Shown here piece by piece: positions 1 through 9,708 of a stretch of DNA of 13,617 bases. This DNA is from CAXSEF01 sp050920955. GTDB taxonomy: Bacteria; Pseudomonadota; Alphaproteobacteria; Acetobacterales; Acetobacteraceae. Where the stretch lies: NCBI GenBank assembly GCA_050920955.1, contig JBPBQS010000280.1, positions 1-13,617 on the forward strand, in the 5' to 3' direction. Position 1 is the stretch's first letter; the number at the start of each line of letters is the position of its first letter. The translations under genes and the position numbers were made by a program. The notes under the pieces were generated by a model. It saw only the letters and a list, made by a program, of their open reading frames with translations, had not been told where the DNA came from and made no database searches.

Positions 1-1
1 G

Positions 2-829
2 GCGCAGGCCGACGGGCGGTTCCGCGCGAGCACCGAGGACATCGCGCGGCTCAAGACGCGCAACGCGGCGGGGGCGATGGTGCCGATCGGCTCGGTGGCG
101 CGGTTCCACGACGTGACCGGGCCGTACCGCGTGCCGCGCTACGACCTGTTCCCGGCGGCCGAGGTGCAGGGCGGCACGATGCCGGGGGTGTCGTCGGGCT
201 ATGCGCTGGCGGCGATGGAGAAGCTTGCGGCGGAGCGGCTGCCGGCGGGAATGGGGTTCGAGTGGACCGACCTCGCGTTCCAGCAGCGCCAGGCGGGCAA
301 CTCCACGCTGCTGATCTTCGGCGCGTCGGTGCTGTTCGTGTTCATGGTGCTGGCCGCGCAGTACGAGAGCTGGAGCCTGCCGCTGACGGTGGTGCTGATC
401 GTGCCGATGTGCCTGCTCGCCGCGGTGTCCGGGCTGCTGCTGCGGGGGATGAACGTCGACATCCTGGCGCAGATCGGCTTCGTGGTGCTCGTCGGGCTGG
501 CGTCGAAGAACGCGATCCTGATCGTCGAGTTCGCGCGCCAGGCCGAGGACGGCGGCGCCACCCCGGCGCTGGCCGCGGAGCAGGCGGCGCGCACGCGGCT
601 GCGGCCGATCCTGATGACCTCGTTCGCCTTCATTCTCGGCGTGGTGCCGCTGATGAGCGCCACCGGCGCGGGCGCGGAGATGCGCCAGACGCTGGGCACC
701 GCGGTGTTCTTCGGCATGCTCGGCGTGACCGTGTTCGGCCTGCTGTTCACGCCGGTGTTCTACACCGTCGTGCAGCGCGTCTTCCACGGGCGCAGGCAGG
801 CGCGGGCGCTGCCGGCGGAGCAGGGCTGA
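2..829 (+). CDS. RND multidrug efflux transporter (HAE1 family), C-terminal part only
   Basis: This is the last 275 residues of an inner-membrane RND drug/proton antiporter, the pump subunit of a tripartite efflux complex. The frame is already open at base 2, so the 5' part (about three quarters of a roughly 1040-residue protein) lies outside the window; the ATG at 77 is internal. The visible part begins in the second periplasmic porter region (QADGRF, then MVPIGSVARF, YDLFPAAEVQG, MGFEWTDLAFQQ), all typical of HAE1 pumps. Five hydrophobic segments then match the last membrane helices, including VLAAQYESWSLPL, QIGFVVLVGLASKNAILIVEFARQ (split: GFVVLVGLASKN, AILIVEFARQ), RPILMTSFAFILGVVPL and GVTVFGLLFTPVFYTVV. 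The gene ends TGA and overlaps the next start by one base (TGATG at 827-831). Family assignment is secure; substrate cannot be told. The adaptor and outer-membrane channel genes, if adjacent, would lie upstream. Confidence 0.95.
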   Translation, partial: AQADGRFRASTEDIARLKTRNAAGAMVPIGSVARFHDVTGPYRVPRYDLFPAAEVQGGTMPGVSSGYALAAMEKLAAERLPAGMGFEWTDLAFQQRQAGNSTLLIFGASVLFVFMVLAAQYESWSLPLTVVLIVPMCLLAAVSGLLLRGMNVDILAQIGFVVLVGLASKNAILIVEFARQAEDGGATPALAAEQAARTRLRPILMTSFAFILGVVPLMSATGAGAEMRQTLGTAVFFGMLGVTVFGLLFTPVFYTVVQRVFHGRRQARALPAEQG

Positions 830-1038
830 TGGACGTTCCCAACGATCCCCTGTCCTGGGGGTTCGCGGCGATCGCGGCCGGCGCCGTCCTGTGGGTGGGG
901 CTGCAGCGCTGCGACAGGTTCGGGATGCGCGACACGGTTCTGCGCCTGGTCGTGGTCGTGCTGATCGGCACGGGGGCGTTCACGGTCGGGCTCGAGACGG
1001 CACGGAGCATGGGGGCGGCACAGGGGTTCCTGGGGTAG
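829..1038 (+). CDS. Small two-helix membrane protein, coupled to RND gene
   Basis: A 69-residue protein of unknown function. Its ATG shares a base with the stop of the RND gene (TGATG), which strongly suggests translational coupling and decides the start. Two hydrophobic stretches are visible, roughly residues 9-27 (WGFAAIAAGAVLWVGL) and 39-58 (VLRLVVVVLIGTGAFTVGL), separated by a short polar loop (QRCDRFGMRD). It therefore looks like an inner-membrane hairpin protein. The position invites comparison with small accessory proteins of RND pumps such as AcrZ, but AcrZ has a single helix and I see no sequence resemblance, so that is only a contextual idea. The gene ends in TAG and repeat copy 1 follows almost immediately. 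Confidence 0.65.
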   Translation: MDVPNDPLSWGFAAIAAGAVLWVGLQRCDRFGMRDTVLRLVVVVLIGTGAFTVGLETARSMGAAQGFLG

Positions 1039-1040
1039 GG

Positions 1041-1183
1041 GGAAGGAAGGCAGGAAGGCCTTCTTTTTCTGAAGAAAAAGAAGCAAAAAGACTTTGCAAA
1101 TTGGCACCTGGACCGCCCGGTTGGTACGGAGCTCATGGGCAAGGTTCTTTGGTTCTTTCTTTCAAGAAAGAACTGCTTCCTTC
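1041..1183 (+). repeat. Dispersed AT-rich double-hairpin repeat, copy 1
   Basis: First of three related elements, here in plus orientation. In order: a purine-rich leader (GGAAGGAAGG, then GGAAGGC); hairpin 1 at 1060-1083 (CTTCTTTTTCT, loop GA, AGAAAAAGAAG: 11 bp perfect arms); a CAAAAAG linker; ACTTTGC at 1091-1097; a 41-nt GC-richer core; GCAAGGT at 1139-1145 (one change from GCAAAGT); and hairpin 2 at 1152-1173 (GTTCTTTCTT, loop TC, AAGAAAGAAC: 10 bp perfect arms). The tail TGCTTCC can pair with the leader, GGAAG 1053-1057 against CTTCC 1176-1180. The element starts two bases after the TAG stop at 1036-1038 and ends about 55 bp before the next start codon. It contains no credible gene. Neither hairpin is followed by a clear U-run, so it is not a textbook terminator. 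The rest of this gap (1184-1237) holds nothing I recognise except the GAGG ribosome site near 1230. Confidence 0.9.
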
Positions 1184-1237
1184 GCTTCACGCTGCCGTGC
1201 CGCGTGCATCTTTCGCAGGGCCGGGCGTTGAGGCGGC

Positions 1238-3388
1238 ATGACAGATCGCCCTCGCCTTGCCGTTCCCCCGGGCCACGCCGCGCTCGGCACCGCCGTGGCG
1301 CGGGTCGACGGGCCGGACAAGGTCAGCGGGCGGACGGCGTATGCGGGGGATGTGCGGCTCGCGGGGATGGCGCACGCGCGGCTGGTGCGCAGCCCGGTCG
1401 CGCGGGGGCGGGTGATTTCGGTCGGGCGGGACGCGGTGCTCGCGCTGCCGGGCGTGCTCGACGTGCTCACCTTCGCAGAAGTGGGCGAGGCGGTCAGGCC
1501 GGTGGGGCATCTGATGGCGGGGGGCTGGGCGAACAGCACCGCGCGGCCGCTGGCGTCGCCGGAGGTTCTCTACGCGGGGCAGATCGTTGCGGTGGTGGTT
1601 GCGGAGACGGCGGAGGAGGCGGAGGCGGGGGCTTGCGCGCTGCGGGTCGAGTATGCGGCGGGGGCGCATGCGGCGCGGATCGGGGATGGCAATGCGGCGG
1701 GGATTCCGCTCGGGGAGTTGCACGAGGGGTACGAGGACCGCGCGGCGGGCGACGTGGCGGGGGGGCTCGCGGAGGCGGCGCGGGTGGTGGACCAGCGGTA
1801 TGCGACGCCGGTGCAGCACCACAATCCGATCGAGCTGCCCGACACGATCTGCCGGTGGGTGGGCGAGGATCTGACGGTCTGGGAGCCGACGCGGTTCGTG
1901 GGCGCGGCGCGTCACGGGCTGGCGGCGCAGCTGGGGATCGCGCCGGAGCGGGTGCGGGTGGTGGCGCCACTGATCGGCGGGCACTTCGGGTCGAAGATGG
2001 CGCTGTCGCAGCACACCGCGCTGTGCGCGCTGGCGGCGCGTCGGGCAGGGCGGCCGGTGCACCTGCACGTCGAGCGGCGCGACAGCTTCACGATCGCCAA
2101 CCATCGCAGCGAGACGCGGCACCGCATCCGGCTGGGCGCGGACCGGGACGGGCGGTTCGTGGCGCTGGCGCATGACGCACGGACGGTCACGTCGCGCTTC
2201 GACGATTTCGCGATGGAGGGCACCGACGTCACCACCGCGCTGTACGCGTGCCCGGCGGTCGCGGCGACGGAGCGGGTGGTGCGCGTGGACCGCAACACGC
2301 CCGGGCCGATGCGGGCGCCGCCGGAGGTGCCGTATCTTTTCGCGCTGGAGTGCGCGGTGGACGAGATGGCGGCGGCGCTCGGGGTCGATCCGGTGGAGTT
2401 GCGCAGGCGCAACGATACCGCGGTCGATCCGGTCACGGGGCATCGGTTCACGACGCGGGGGCTGGTGCGGTGCCTCGATGCTGCGGCGGCGGCGTTCGGG
2501 TGGCGCGCGGGGCCGCCGGGGAGCAGGGGGCGGCGGGAGGGCGACTGGCTGGTGGGGCACGGGGTCGCGGCGGCGGCGCGGCCGGCGAAGGTGTCGCCGG
2601 CGCGGATCAGGGTGACGCGGACGGCGGGGGCGGCGCTGGTCGAGACGGCGCACCACGAGATCGGCAACGGGATCGCCACGGTGCTCGCGGTCATGGCGTC
2701 GGAGCGGCTGGGGGTGCCGGTGGCGGCGGTCGAGGTGCGGCTCGGGGACACGGCGCTGCCGGCGGCGGGGTTGTCGGGGGGGTCGTCGACGACGGCGAGC
2801 CTGGCGAACGCGCTGGCGCAGGCGTGCGCGGCGCTGGGCGGGCGGGAGGCGGGGGTGGTTGAGGTCGGCTTCGTGCCGGAGGGGGTGGAGGACGGGGCGA
2901 TGCAGGCACTGGACGTGGGGAGGATGACGCTGGCGAGCCCAGTGCAGGGGAGGCTGGCGTGGTCGTTCGGGGCGCATTTCGTGGAGGTGCGGGTGCATGC
3001 GGCGACGTGCGAGGTCGAGGTGCGGCGGCACGTGGGCGCGTTCGCGGCGGGGCGCATCCTCAACCCGATGACGGCGCGCAGCCAGCTTCTCGGGGGCATG
3101 GTGTGGGGGCACGGGTCGGCGCTGCTGGAGGAGACGGTGGTCGATCCGCGCACGGGGGCGTACGTGAACGAGGATTTGGCGGAGTATCTCGTGCCGGTGG
3201 CGGCGGATGTCGTCGGGCTGGAGGCGATCACGGTGAAGGACGAGGATCCCGAGGCGGACCCGGAGGGCGTGAAGGGCTTGGGGGAGATCGGCGTCATCGG
3301 GGTCAATGCCGCGATCGCCAACGCCGTGTTCGACGCGACGGGGCGGCGGGTGCGCACGCTGCCGATCCGGGTGGAGGCGCTGCTGTAG
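1238..3388 (+). CDS. Xanthine dehydrogenase/aldehyde oxidase family molybdopterin-binding subunit
   Basis: A 716-residue large subunit of a molybdenum hydroxylase (xanthine oxidase superfamily, about the size of E. coli PaoC/YagR). These enzymes hydroxylate aldehydes, purines or other heterocycles at a Mo-cytosine dinucleotide centre. The N-terminal hammerhead domain covers about residues 15-140 (RVDGPDKVSGRTAYAGD, LVRSPVARG). Cofactor-domain motifs follow: GGHFGSK at 247-253, MRAPPE at 358-363, EMAAALGVDPVELRRRN at about 376-392, GLSGGSSTTASLANAL at about 511-526 and LGEIGVIGVNAAIANAV at 681-697, where E683 fits the catalytic glutamate. The start is chosen on GAGG four bases upstream. Such subunits normally sit beside a 2Fe-2S subunit gene and usually an FAD subunit gene; neither is here, which is odd. 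Codons are strongly G-ending (GCG, GGG, CGG), unlike the glp operon. Family is certain; substrate is unknown. Confidence 0.93.
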   Translation: MTDRPRLAVPPGHAALGTAVARVDGPDKVSGRTAYAGDVRLAGMAHARLVRSPVARGRVISVGRDAVLALPGVLDVLTFAEVGEAVRPVGHLMAGGWANSTARPLASPEVLYAGQIVAVVVAETAEEAEAGACALRVEYAAGAHAARIGDGNAAGIPLGELHEGYEDRAAGDVAGGLAEAARVVDQRYATPVQHHNPIELPDTICRWVGEDLTVWEPTRFVGAARHGLAAQLGIAPERVRVVAPLIGGHFGSKMALSQHTALCALAARRAGRPVHLHVERRDSFTIANHRSETRHRIRLGADRDGRFVALAHDARTVTSRFDDFAMEGTDVTTALYACPAVAATERVVRVDRNTPGPMRAPPEVPYLFALECAVDEMAAALGVDPVELRRRNDTAVDPVTGHRFTTRGLVRCLDAAAAAFGWRAGPPGSRGRREGDWLVGHGVAAAARPAKVSPARIRVTRTAGAALVETAHHEIGNGIATVLAVMASERLGVPVAAVEVRLGDTALPAAGLSGGSSTTASLANALAQACAALGGREAGVVEVGFVPEGVEDGAMQALDVGRMTLASPVQGRLAWSFGAHFVEVRVHAATCEVEVRRHVGAFAAGRILNPMTARSQLLGGMVWGHGSALLEETVVDPRTGAYVNEDLAEYLVPVAADVVGLEAITVKDEDPEADPEGVKGLGEIGVIGVNAAIANAVFDATGRRVRTLPIRVEALL

Positions 3389-3446
3389 GGCGGCGGCCAG
3401 TTGTCGCGGCGTTGCTTCGAAGGCGCGGGGTCCGTACTTTCGGGGA

Positions 3447-4478
3447 ATGGATGACATCGCACCCTGGCATCTGAGCGCACCCGACTTCCGCGAGATCGAG
3501 GAGGCGGCGGGGCGCATACGCGGCGTGCTGGTCGAGACGCCGCTGCTGGAGAGCGAGCGCGTGAATGCGCGGCTCGGCGGTCGGCTGCTGGTCAAGGCGG
3601 AGGGGCTGCAGCGGACGGGGAGCTTCAAGGCGCGGGGCGCGTGGAACCGGCTGTCGCTGCTGTCGGCGGAGGAGAGGGGGCGGGGCGTGGTCGCGTTCTC
3701 GTCGGGCAACCATGCGCAGGGCGTCGCGTGGGCGGGGCGGAGGCTGGGCGTCGGGGCGGTGGTGATCGCCATGCCGGCGGACGCGCCCGCCTCCAAGATC
3801 GGGCGCACGCGGGGGTGGGGGGCGGAGGTCGTGCTGTACGATCGCGCGACCGAGGACCGCGAGGCGCTTGGGCTGCGGCTGGCGGCGGAGCGGGGGCTGG
3901 TTCTGGTGCCGCCTTACGAGGACCGGCGGGTGATCGCGGGGGCCGGGACGCTCGGCCTGGAGGTGGCGCGGCAGGCGGGGGCGATGGGCGCGGTGCCGGA
4001 TGCGTTGCTCGTGTGCTGTTCCGGCGGCGGCCTGGCGGCGGGGTGCGCACTGGCGTGGGAGGCGGTGCTGCCGAGGGCGCGGGTGTTCGCGGTGGAGCCG
4101 GAGGGGTTCGACGACACGGCGCGCAGCCTCGTGGCGGGGAGGCGGCTGGGCAATGCGCCGGGAGGGGCGTCGCTGTGCGATGCGGTGCTGGCGCCGATGC
4201 CGGGAGCGCTCACCTTCTCCATCAACGCGCCGCGGCTGGGCAGGGGGCTGGTGGTCAGCGACGACGAGGCGCTCGCGGCCATGCGGGTGGCGTTCGAGGA
4301 GTTCGGGGTCGTGGTGGAGCCGGGGGGCGCCCTCGCGCTCGCGGCCGCCCTGTGCGGGCGGGTGGCGGTCGAGGGGCGCGTCGTGGCGGTCGCGCTGACC
4401 GGGGCGAACGTGGATCCGGCGATGTTCCGGCGGGCGCTTTCGGGCGGGGCGCGGGACGTGGCGGCGGGGCGGGGCTGA
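3447..4478 (+). CDS. PLP-dependent threonine/serine dehydratase-like protein
   Basis: A 343-residue fold-type II pyridoxal phosphate enzyme of the threonine dehydratase/serine racemase group, which typically deaminates threonine or serine to the 2-oxo acid and ammonia. The lysine expected to hold PLP is K61 in RTGSFKARGA. SSGNHAQG (85-92) is the substrate/carboxylate loop, CSGGGLAAG (191-199) the phosphate-binding glycine loop, EPGGALALAA (291-300) a conserved helix start and LTGANVD (317-323) the C-terminal motif. No ACT-type regulatory domain follows, so it resembles catabolic or hydroxyaspartate dehydratases more than biosynthetic IlvA. The ATG at 3447 is chosen because the N-terminus (DFREIEEAAGRIRGVLVETPLL) fits the family; the frame stays open further upstream but there it only shadows the preceding gene. 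It lies 58 bp after the molybdenum subunit and 6 bp before the TPR gene, probably one transcript. Exact substrate is undetermined. Confidence 0.88.
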   Translation: MDDIAPWHLSAPDFREIEEAAGRIRGVLVETPLLESERVNARLGGRLLVKAEGLQRTGSFKARGAWNRLSLLSAEERGRGVVAFSSGNHAQGVAWAGRRLGVGAVVIAMPADAPASKIGRTRGWGAEVVLYDRATEDREALGLRLAAERGLVLVPPYEDRRVIAGAGTLGLEVARQAGAMGAVPDALLVCCSGGGLAAGCALAWEAVLPRARVFAVEPEGFDDTARSLVAGRRLGNAPGGASLCDAVLAPMPGALTFSINAPRLGRGLVVSDDEALAAMRVAFEEFGVVVEPGGALALAAALCGRVAVEGRVVAVALTGANVDPAMFRRALSGGARDVAAGRG

Positions 4479-4484
4479 GGCGGC

Positions 4485-5108
4485 GTGGACGCGGCGGGGC
4501 TGTGCCGGCGGGGCGCCGCGTTGCTGGAGGCGGGCGAGGCGGAGGCGGCGCTGCGCTGCTTCGACGAGGCGGCCGGGGCGGCGGGCGGGGTGGCGGCGGC
4601 GGAGCTCGGGCGGGCGGGGGCGCTCGACGCGCTGGGGCGAAGGGCGGAGGCGGTGGCGGCGGCGCTGCGAGCGGCGCGGCTCGGGGCGGCCGATCCGGCG
4701 CTGCTGCTCCATGCGGGGCGGCGGCTGCGGGCGTGCGGCGCGGTCGTGGAGGCGATGGGTGTGCTGCGTCGGGCGGTGGGGATCGATCCCGGGCTGGCGG
4801 AGGCGTGGTACGCGCTCGGGCTGCTGCTTGGCGACGCGCGGCAGCATGCGGCGGCGGCGGCGGCGTTCCGCGCGGCGCTCAGGGCGCGGCCGGGGCTGCA
4901 CGAGGCGGCGTTCAACCTCGGCGTGGCGCTGGCGGAGGGCGGTGATCTCGACGGGGCGATGGATGCGTATGCGCTGGCGTTGCGGCTGCGGCCGGACACG
5001 CTGGGGCGCATCGCGCAGGCGCTGGTGTCAGCGCCGTGCGGGTGCCTGTTCCTCGATCCCGCCGCCCTCCGCGCCGCCCTGGTTGGGCGAGTCGCGCCCG
5101 CCTTCTGA
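4485..5108 (+). CDS. TPR repeat protein
   Basis: A 207-residue alanine-rich tetratricopeptide repeat protein; these form helical scaffolds that bind other proteins. About five helix-turn-helix units are visible: roughly 3-33 (CRRGAALLEAGEAEAALRCF), 38-68, 71-102 (LLHAGRRLRACGAVVEAMGV), 103-136 (EAWYALGLLLGDARQHAAAA) and 137-170 (AAFNLGVALAEGGDLDGAMD). The last two end in the typical ALRARP and ALRLRP. There is no signal peptide, so it is probably cytoplasmic. The start is GTG, supported by GAGG four bases upstream, the same arrangement as the gene at 1238, and by the 6-bp gap from the dehydratase stop. The final 81 bp overlap the 3' end of the convergent gene on the other strand. The partner is unknown; whether it serves the neighbouring enzymes is a guess. 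Confidence 0.8.
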   Translation: MDAAGLCRRGAALLEAGEAEAALRCFDEAAGAAGGVAAAELGRAGALDALGRRAEAVAAALRAARLGAADPALLLHAGRRLRACGAVVEAMGVLRRAVGIDPGLAEAWYALGLLLGDARQHAAAAAAFRAALRARPGLHEAAFNLGVALAEGGDLDGAMDAYALALRLRPDTLGRIAQALVSAPCGCLFLDPAALRAALVGRVAPAF

Positions 5109-5813
5109 GGCGCCGCGGGGGGCGCGCAGGCGGCGGTAGTGGTGGGGCACGCCGCCGAGCAGGGCCGCGGCGGTGGCGTCGTAGCGGCGGGCGTCGGCGT
5201 CGGTGAGGCAGCGGATGTCGAGCTCCATCGGCTCGCGCGGCACAGGCACGCATTGGGCGAAGGGGGTGCCGCGCGGCAGCGTGCCCCGGAAGCCGGGGTC
5301 GACCCAGACGGCGGGGAACAGCACGCCGACGTCGGAGAAGCGGTCGCAGTCCACCAGGCCGCTGAGCAGGCGGAACGGCAGGTCGGGGCGGTTGAGCGGG
5401 TGCATCGCCAGCAGCGACCAGCCCGGCTCCAGCTCGATCGTCCAGAACGCGTTGAACTTCACCGCGACGCTCTGCGGGTCGTGGAACGGCGTGCCGGCGA
5501 GCTGGGCCGGGCCGTGGAAGCTGATCGGCGCGCGGGGGTGGGCGCTCGCCGAGAGCGGCGGCACGGCCCAGTCCCAGGACAGCCGCCCATCGGCCACCGC
5601 GACGTCGCACGCCAGCGGCATGGTGAAGCCGTGCGCCATGGCGTCCACGAACGGCGGGCAGTGCTTGACGGTGCGGACCTCGGCGCCGGCGTGCAGCTCG
5701 GAGGCGGCGTGGCGCGGCATGTCGCGCAGCCAGCCCGGCAGAGCGTCGCGCGCAGGGGCGGGGCGGGGGAGCACCGACTCCAGCGCCAGGTCGCAGCGGA
5801 AGGTCACGCGCAT
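5028..5813 (-). CDS. Conserved protein of unknown function
   Basis: A predicted 261-residue protein; I recognise the sequence style from alphaproteobacterial hypothetical proteins but cannot name its family with confidence. It has no signal peptide or membrane helix. Features likely to be conserved are VKHCPPFVDAM (49-59), the aromatic stretch LSWDWAVPPL (78-87), VKFNAFWTIELEPGWSLL (118-135), HPLNRPDLPF (138-147), SGLVDCDRF (151-159), FPAVWVDPGFRG (166-177) and LPRGTPFAQCVPVPRE (179-194). These histidine-, tryptophan- and proline-rich motifs suggest a beta-rich fold, possibly cupin-like, but this is a guess. The ATG at 5813 is chosen because codons further upstream in this frame only translate the repeat element. 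The last 30 or so residues are low-complexity and lie in the overlap with the TPR gene. It is the next gene downstream of glpK, across repeat copy 2, and may be read from that transcript. Confidence 0.72.
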   Translation of the reverse strand: MRVTFRCDLALESVLPRPAPARDALPGWLRDMPRHAASELHAGAEVRTVKHCPPFVDAMAHGFTMPLACDVAVADGRLSWDWAVPPLSASAHPRAPISFHGPAQLAGTPFHDPQSVAVKFNAFWTIELEPGWSLLAMHPLNRPDLPFRLLSGLVDCDRFSDVGVLFPAVWVDPGFRGTLPRGTPFAQCVPVPREPMELDIRCLTDADARRYDATAAALLGGVPHHYRRLRAPRGASEGGRDSPNQGGAEGGGIEEQAPARR

Positions 5814-5842
5814 CCGGGGACCGTGCCTTTCGTATGGGTCGG

Positions 5843-5982
5843 AGGAAGGAAGCAGTTCTTTCTTGAAAGAAAGAACCAAAGAACTTTGCACGTTGGGCCG
5901 GTGCCAGCCGGGTGGCACCGGCCCAGGTGGCAAAGTCTTTTTGCTTCTTTTTCTTCAGAAAAAGAAGGCCTTCCTTGCCTTC
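5843..5982 (-). repeat. Dispersed AT-rich double-hairpin repeat, copy 2
   Basis: Second element, oriented on the minus strand like its flanking genes. Read on the plus strand: GGAAG at 5848-5852; hairpin 2 at 5855-5876 (GTTCTTTCTT, loop GA, AAGAAAGAAC); ACTTTGC at 5883-5889; a 40-nt core; GCAAAGT at 5930-5936; hairpin 1 at 5944-5967 (CTTCTTTTTCT, loop TC, AGAAAAAGAAG); then CTTCCTTGCCTTCC ending at 5983. The two 7-mers bordering the core are perfect inverted copies. The outer stem pairs 5846-5852 with 5970-5976 (7 bp). The element abuts the TAG stop of glpK (5983-5985) on one side and lies about 40 nt from the next start codon on the other. This copy has the best-preserved symmetry of the three. 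Confidence 0.92.
5894..5925. repeat. Perfect 13-bp inverted repeat in core of repeat copy 2
   Basis: The core of repeat copy 2 is itself a hairpin: left arm TGGGCCGGTGCCA (5894-5906), loop GCCGGG (5907-5912), right arm TGGCACCGGCCCA (5913-5925), with all 13 pairs Watson-Crick. The matching cores in copies 1 and 3 keep the CCCGG-type centre but do not form an equally long perfect stem. The GC-rich core contrasts sharply with the AT-rich hairpins on either side. Confidence 0.85.
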
Positions 5983-7494
<1,512 letters not shown>

Positions 7495-7515
7495 GGCGTG
7501 TGCACTCCGGAAGGC

Positions 7516-7541
7516 GGCGGCGGCACCGGGGTGCCGCCGCC
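7516..7541 (-). promoter_or_regulatory. GC-rich stem-loop between glpV and glpK
   Basis: The 53-bp glpV-glpK gap contains an inverted repeat: GGCGGCGGCACC at 7516-7527 and GGTGCCGCCGCC at 7530-7541, 12 perfect pairs if a 2-nt loop is counted, or 11 pairs with a realistic 4-nt loop. No U-run follows in the transcribed direction, so it is not a standard terminator. Its place directly after the gene for the abundant binding protein suits an RNA-stabilising structure that lets glpV outpace glpK; this role is inference. Confidence 0.7.
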
Positions 7542-7547
7542 TGCGCC

Positions 7548-9314
<1,767 letters not shown>

Positions 9315-9320
9315 CGTGGT

Positions 9321-9327
9321 TCTCCCT
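9321..9327 (-). promoter_or_regulatory. Strong ribosome binding site of glpV
   Basis: AGGGAGA on the minus strand, six bases before the glpV ATG. It is the strongest Shine-Dalgarno-like match I noticed in the operon and fits the need for excess binding protein. The remaining glpU-glpV gap (9315-9405) holds only short GC-rich palindromes that I cannot assign. Confidence 0.65.
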
Positions 9328-9405
9328 GTGTGGTCCGGCGCCCGGTGCGGGTCTTCCGGCGGATCGTTGCGGATGCCGTCGCGATTCGGGCGGCCGGCGG
9401 CACGG

Positions 9406-9681
9406 TCAGGCGAGGCGGAACATCGTTGCGGTGTAGAGGATCGCCGCCACGGCGGGATACCACAGGTTGCCGCCGTCGCTGAGGCGTATGTAGGCGATGT
9501 AGATGAACGCCGAGCCGATCAGCGACACGAACAGCCGGTCACCGCGCGTCGTGGGGAAGCCGAGGATGCCGCGGCGCGGCGTCTCGGGCCAGCGCACCGC
9601 CAGCACGGTGAGCGTGACCAGCGCGGCCAGGATCAGCGCGAAGAACGTCGCCGTCTGCCAAGTCCAGGCCATCCAGCCCAT
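9406..9681 (-). CDS. glpU: Small integral membrane protein of glycerol ABC transporter (DUF2160)
   Basis: A 91-residue hydrophobic protein matching the DUF2160 family, the small component found between permease and binding-protein genes in GlpSTPQUV-type glycerol transporters. Three membrane segments are visible: about 8-29 (WQTATFFALILAALVTLTVL), 49-66 (RLFVSLIGSAFIYIAYI) and 72-88 (LWYPAVAAILYTATMF). A conserved-looking loop RRGILGFPTTRGDRLF (36-51) joins the first two. Its precise role is unknown; it may assist the permease. The ATG at 9681 has GGAG eight bases upstream; a second ATG at 9672 would drop only three residues. The same frame is open up to 9744, but those codons lie in the repeat element and would be a misannotated extension. 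Confidence 0.85.
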   Translation of the reverse strand: MGWMAWTWQTATFFALILAALVTLTVLAVRWPETPRRGILGFPTTRGDRLFVSLIGSAFIYIAYIRLSDGGNLWYPAVAAILYTATMFRLA

Positions 9682-9708
9682 CAGCGGCGCTCCGTGGTGT
9701 GTGGGGGA

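Noticed and set aside
1060..1173. Repeat hairpins as ordinary intrinsic terminators
   Set aside because: The stems are A/T-rich with no following U-run in the sense direction, and one copy lies inside an operon. A terminator-like effect cannot be excluded but is not shown by sequence.
1187..3808. Long minus-strand reading frame (873 codons) opposite the molybdenum hydroxylase
   Set aside because: Its translation is arginine/proline/histidine-rich without domains, as expected for the antisense of a GC-rich gene; the plus-strand frame has clear family motifs.
5814..5933. N-terminal extension of the unknown minus-strand protein up to 5933
   Set aside because: The extra 40 residues (containing LVLSFKKELLPS) are translated repeat element; the same peptide style appears upstream of glpU, showing it is an artefact.
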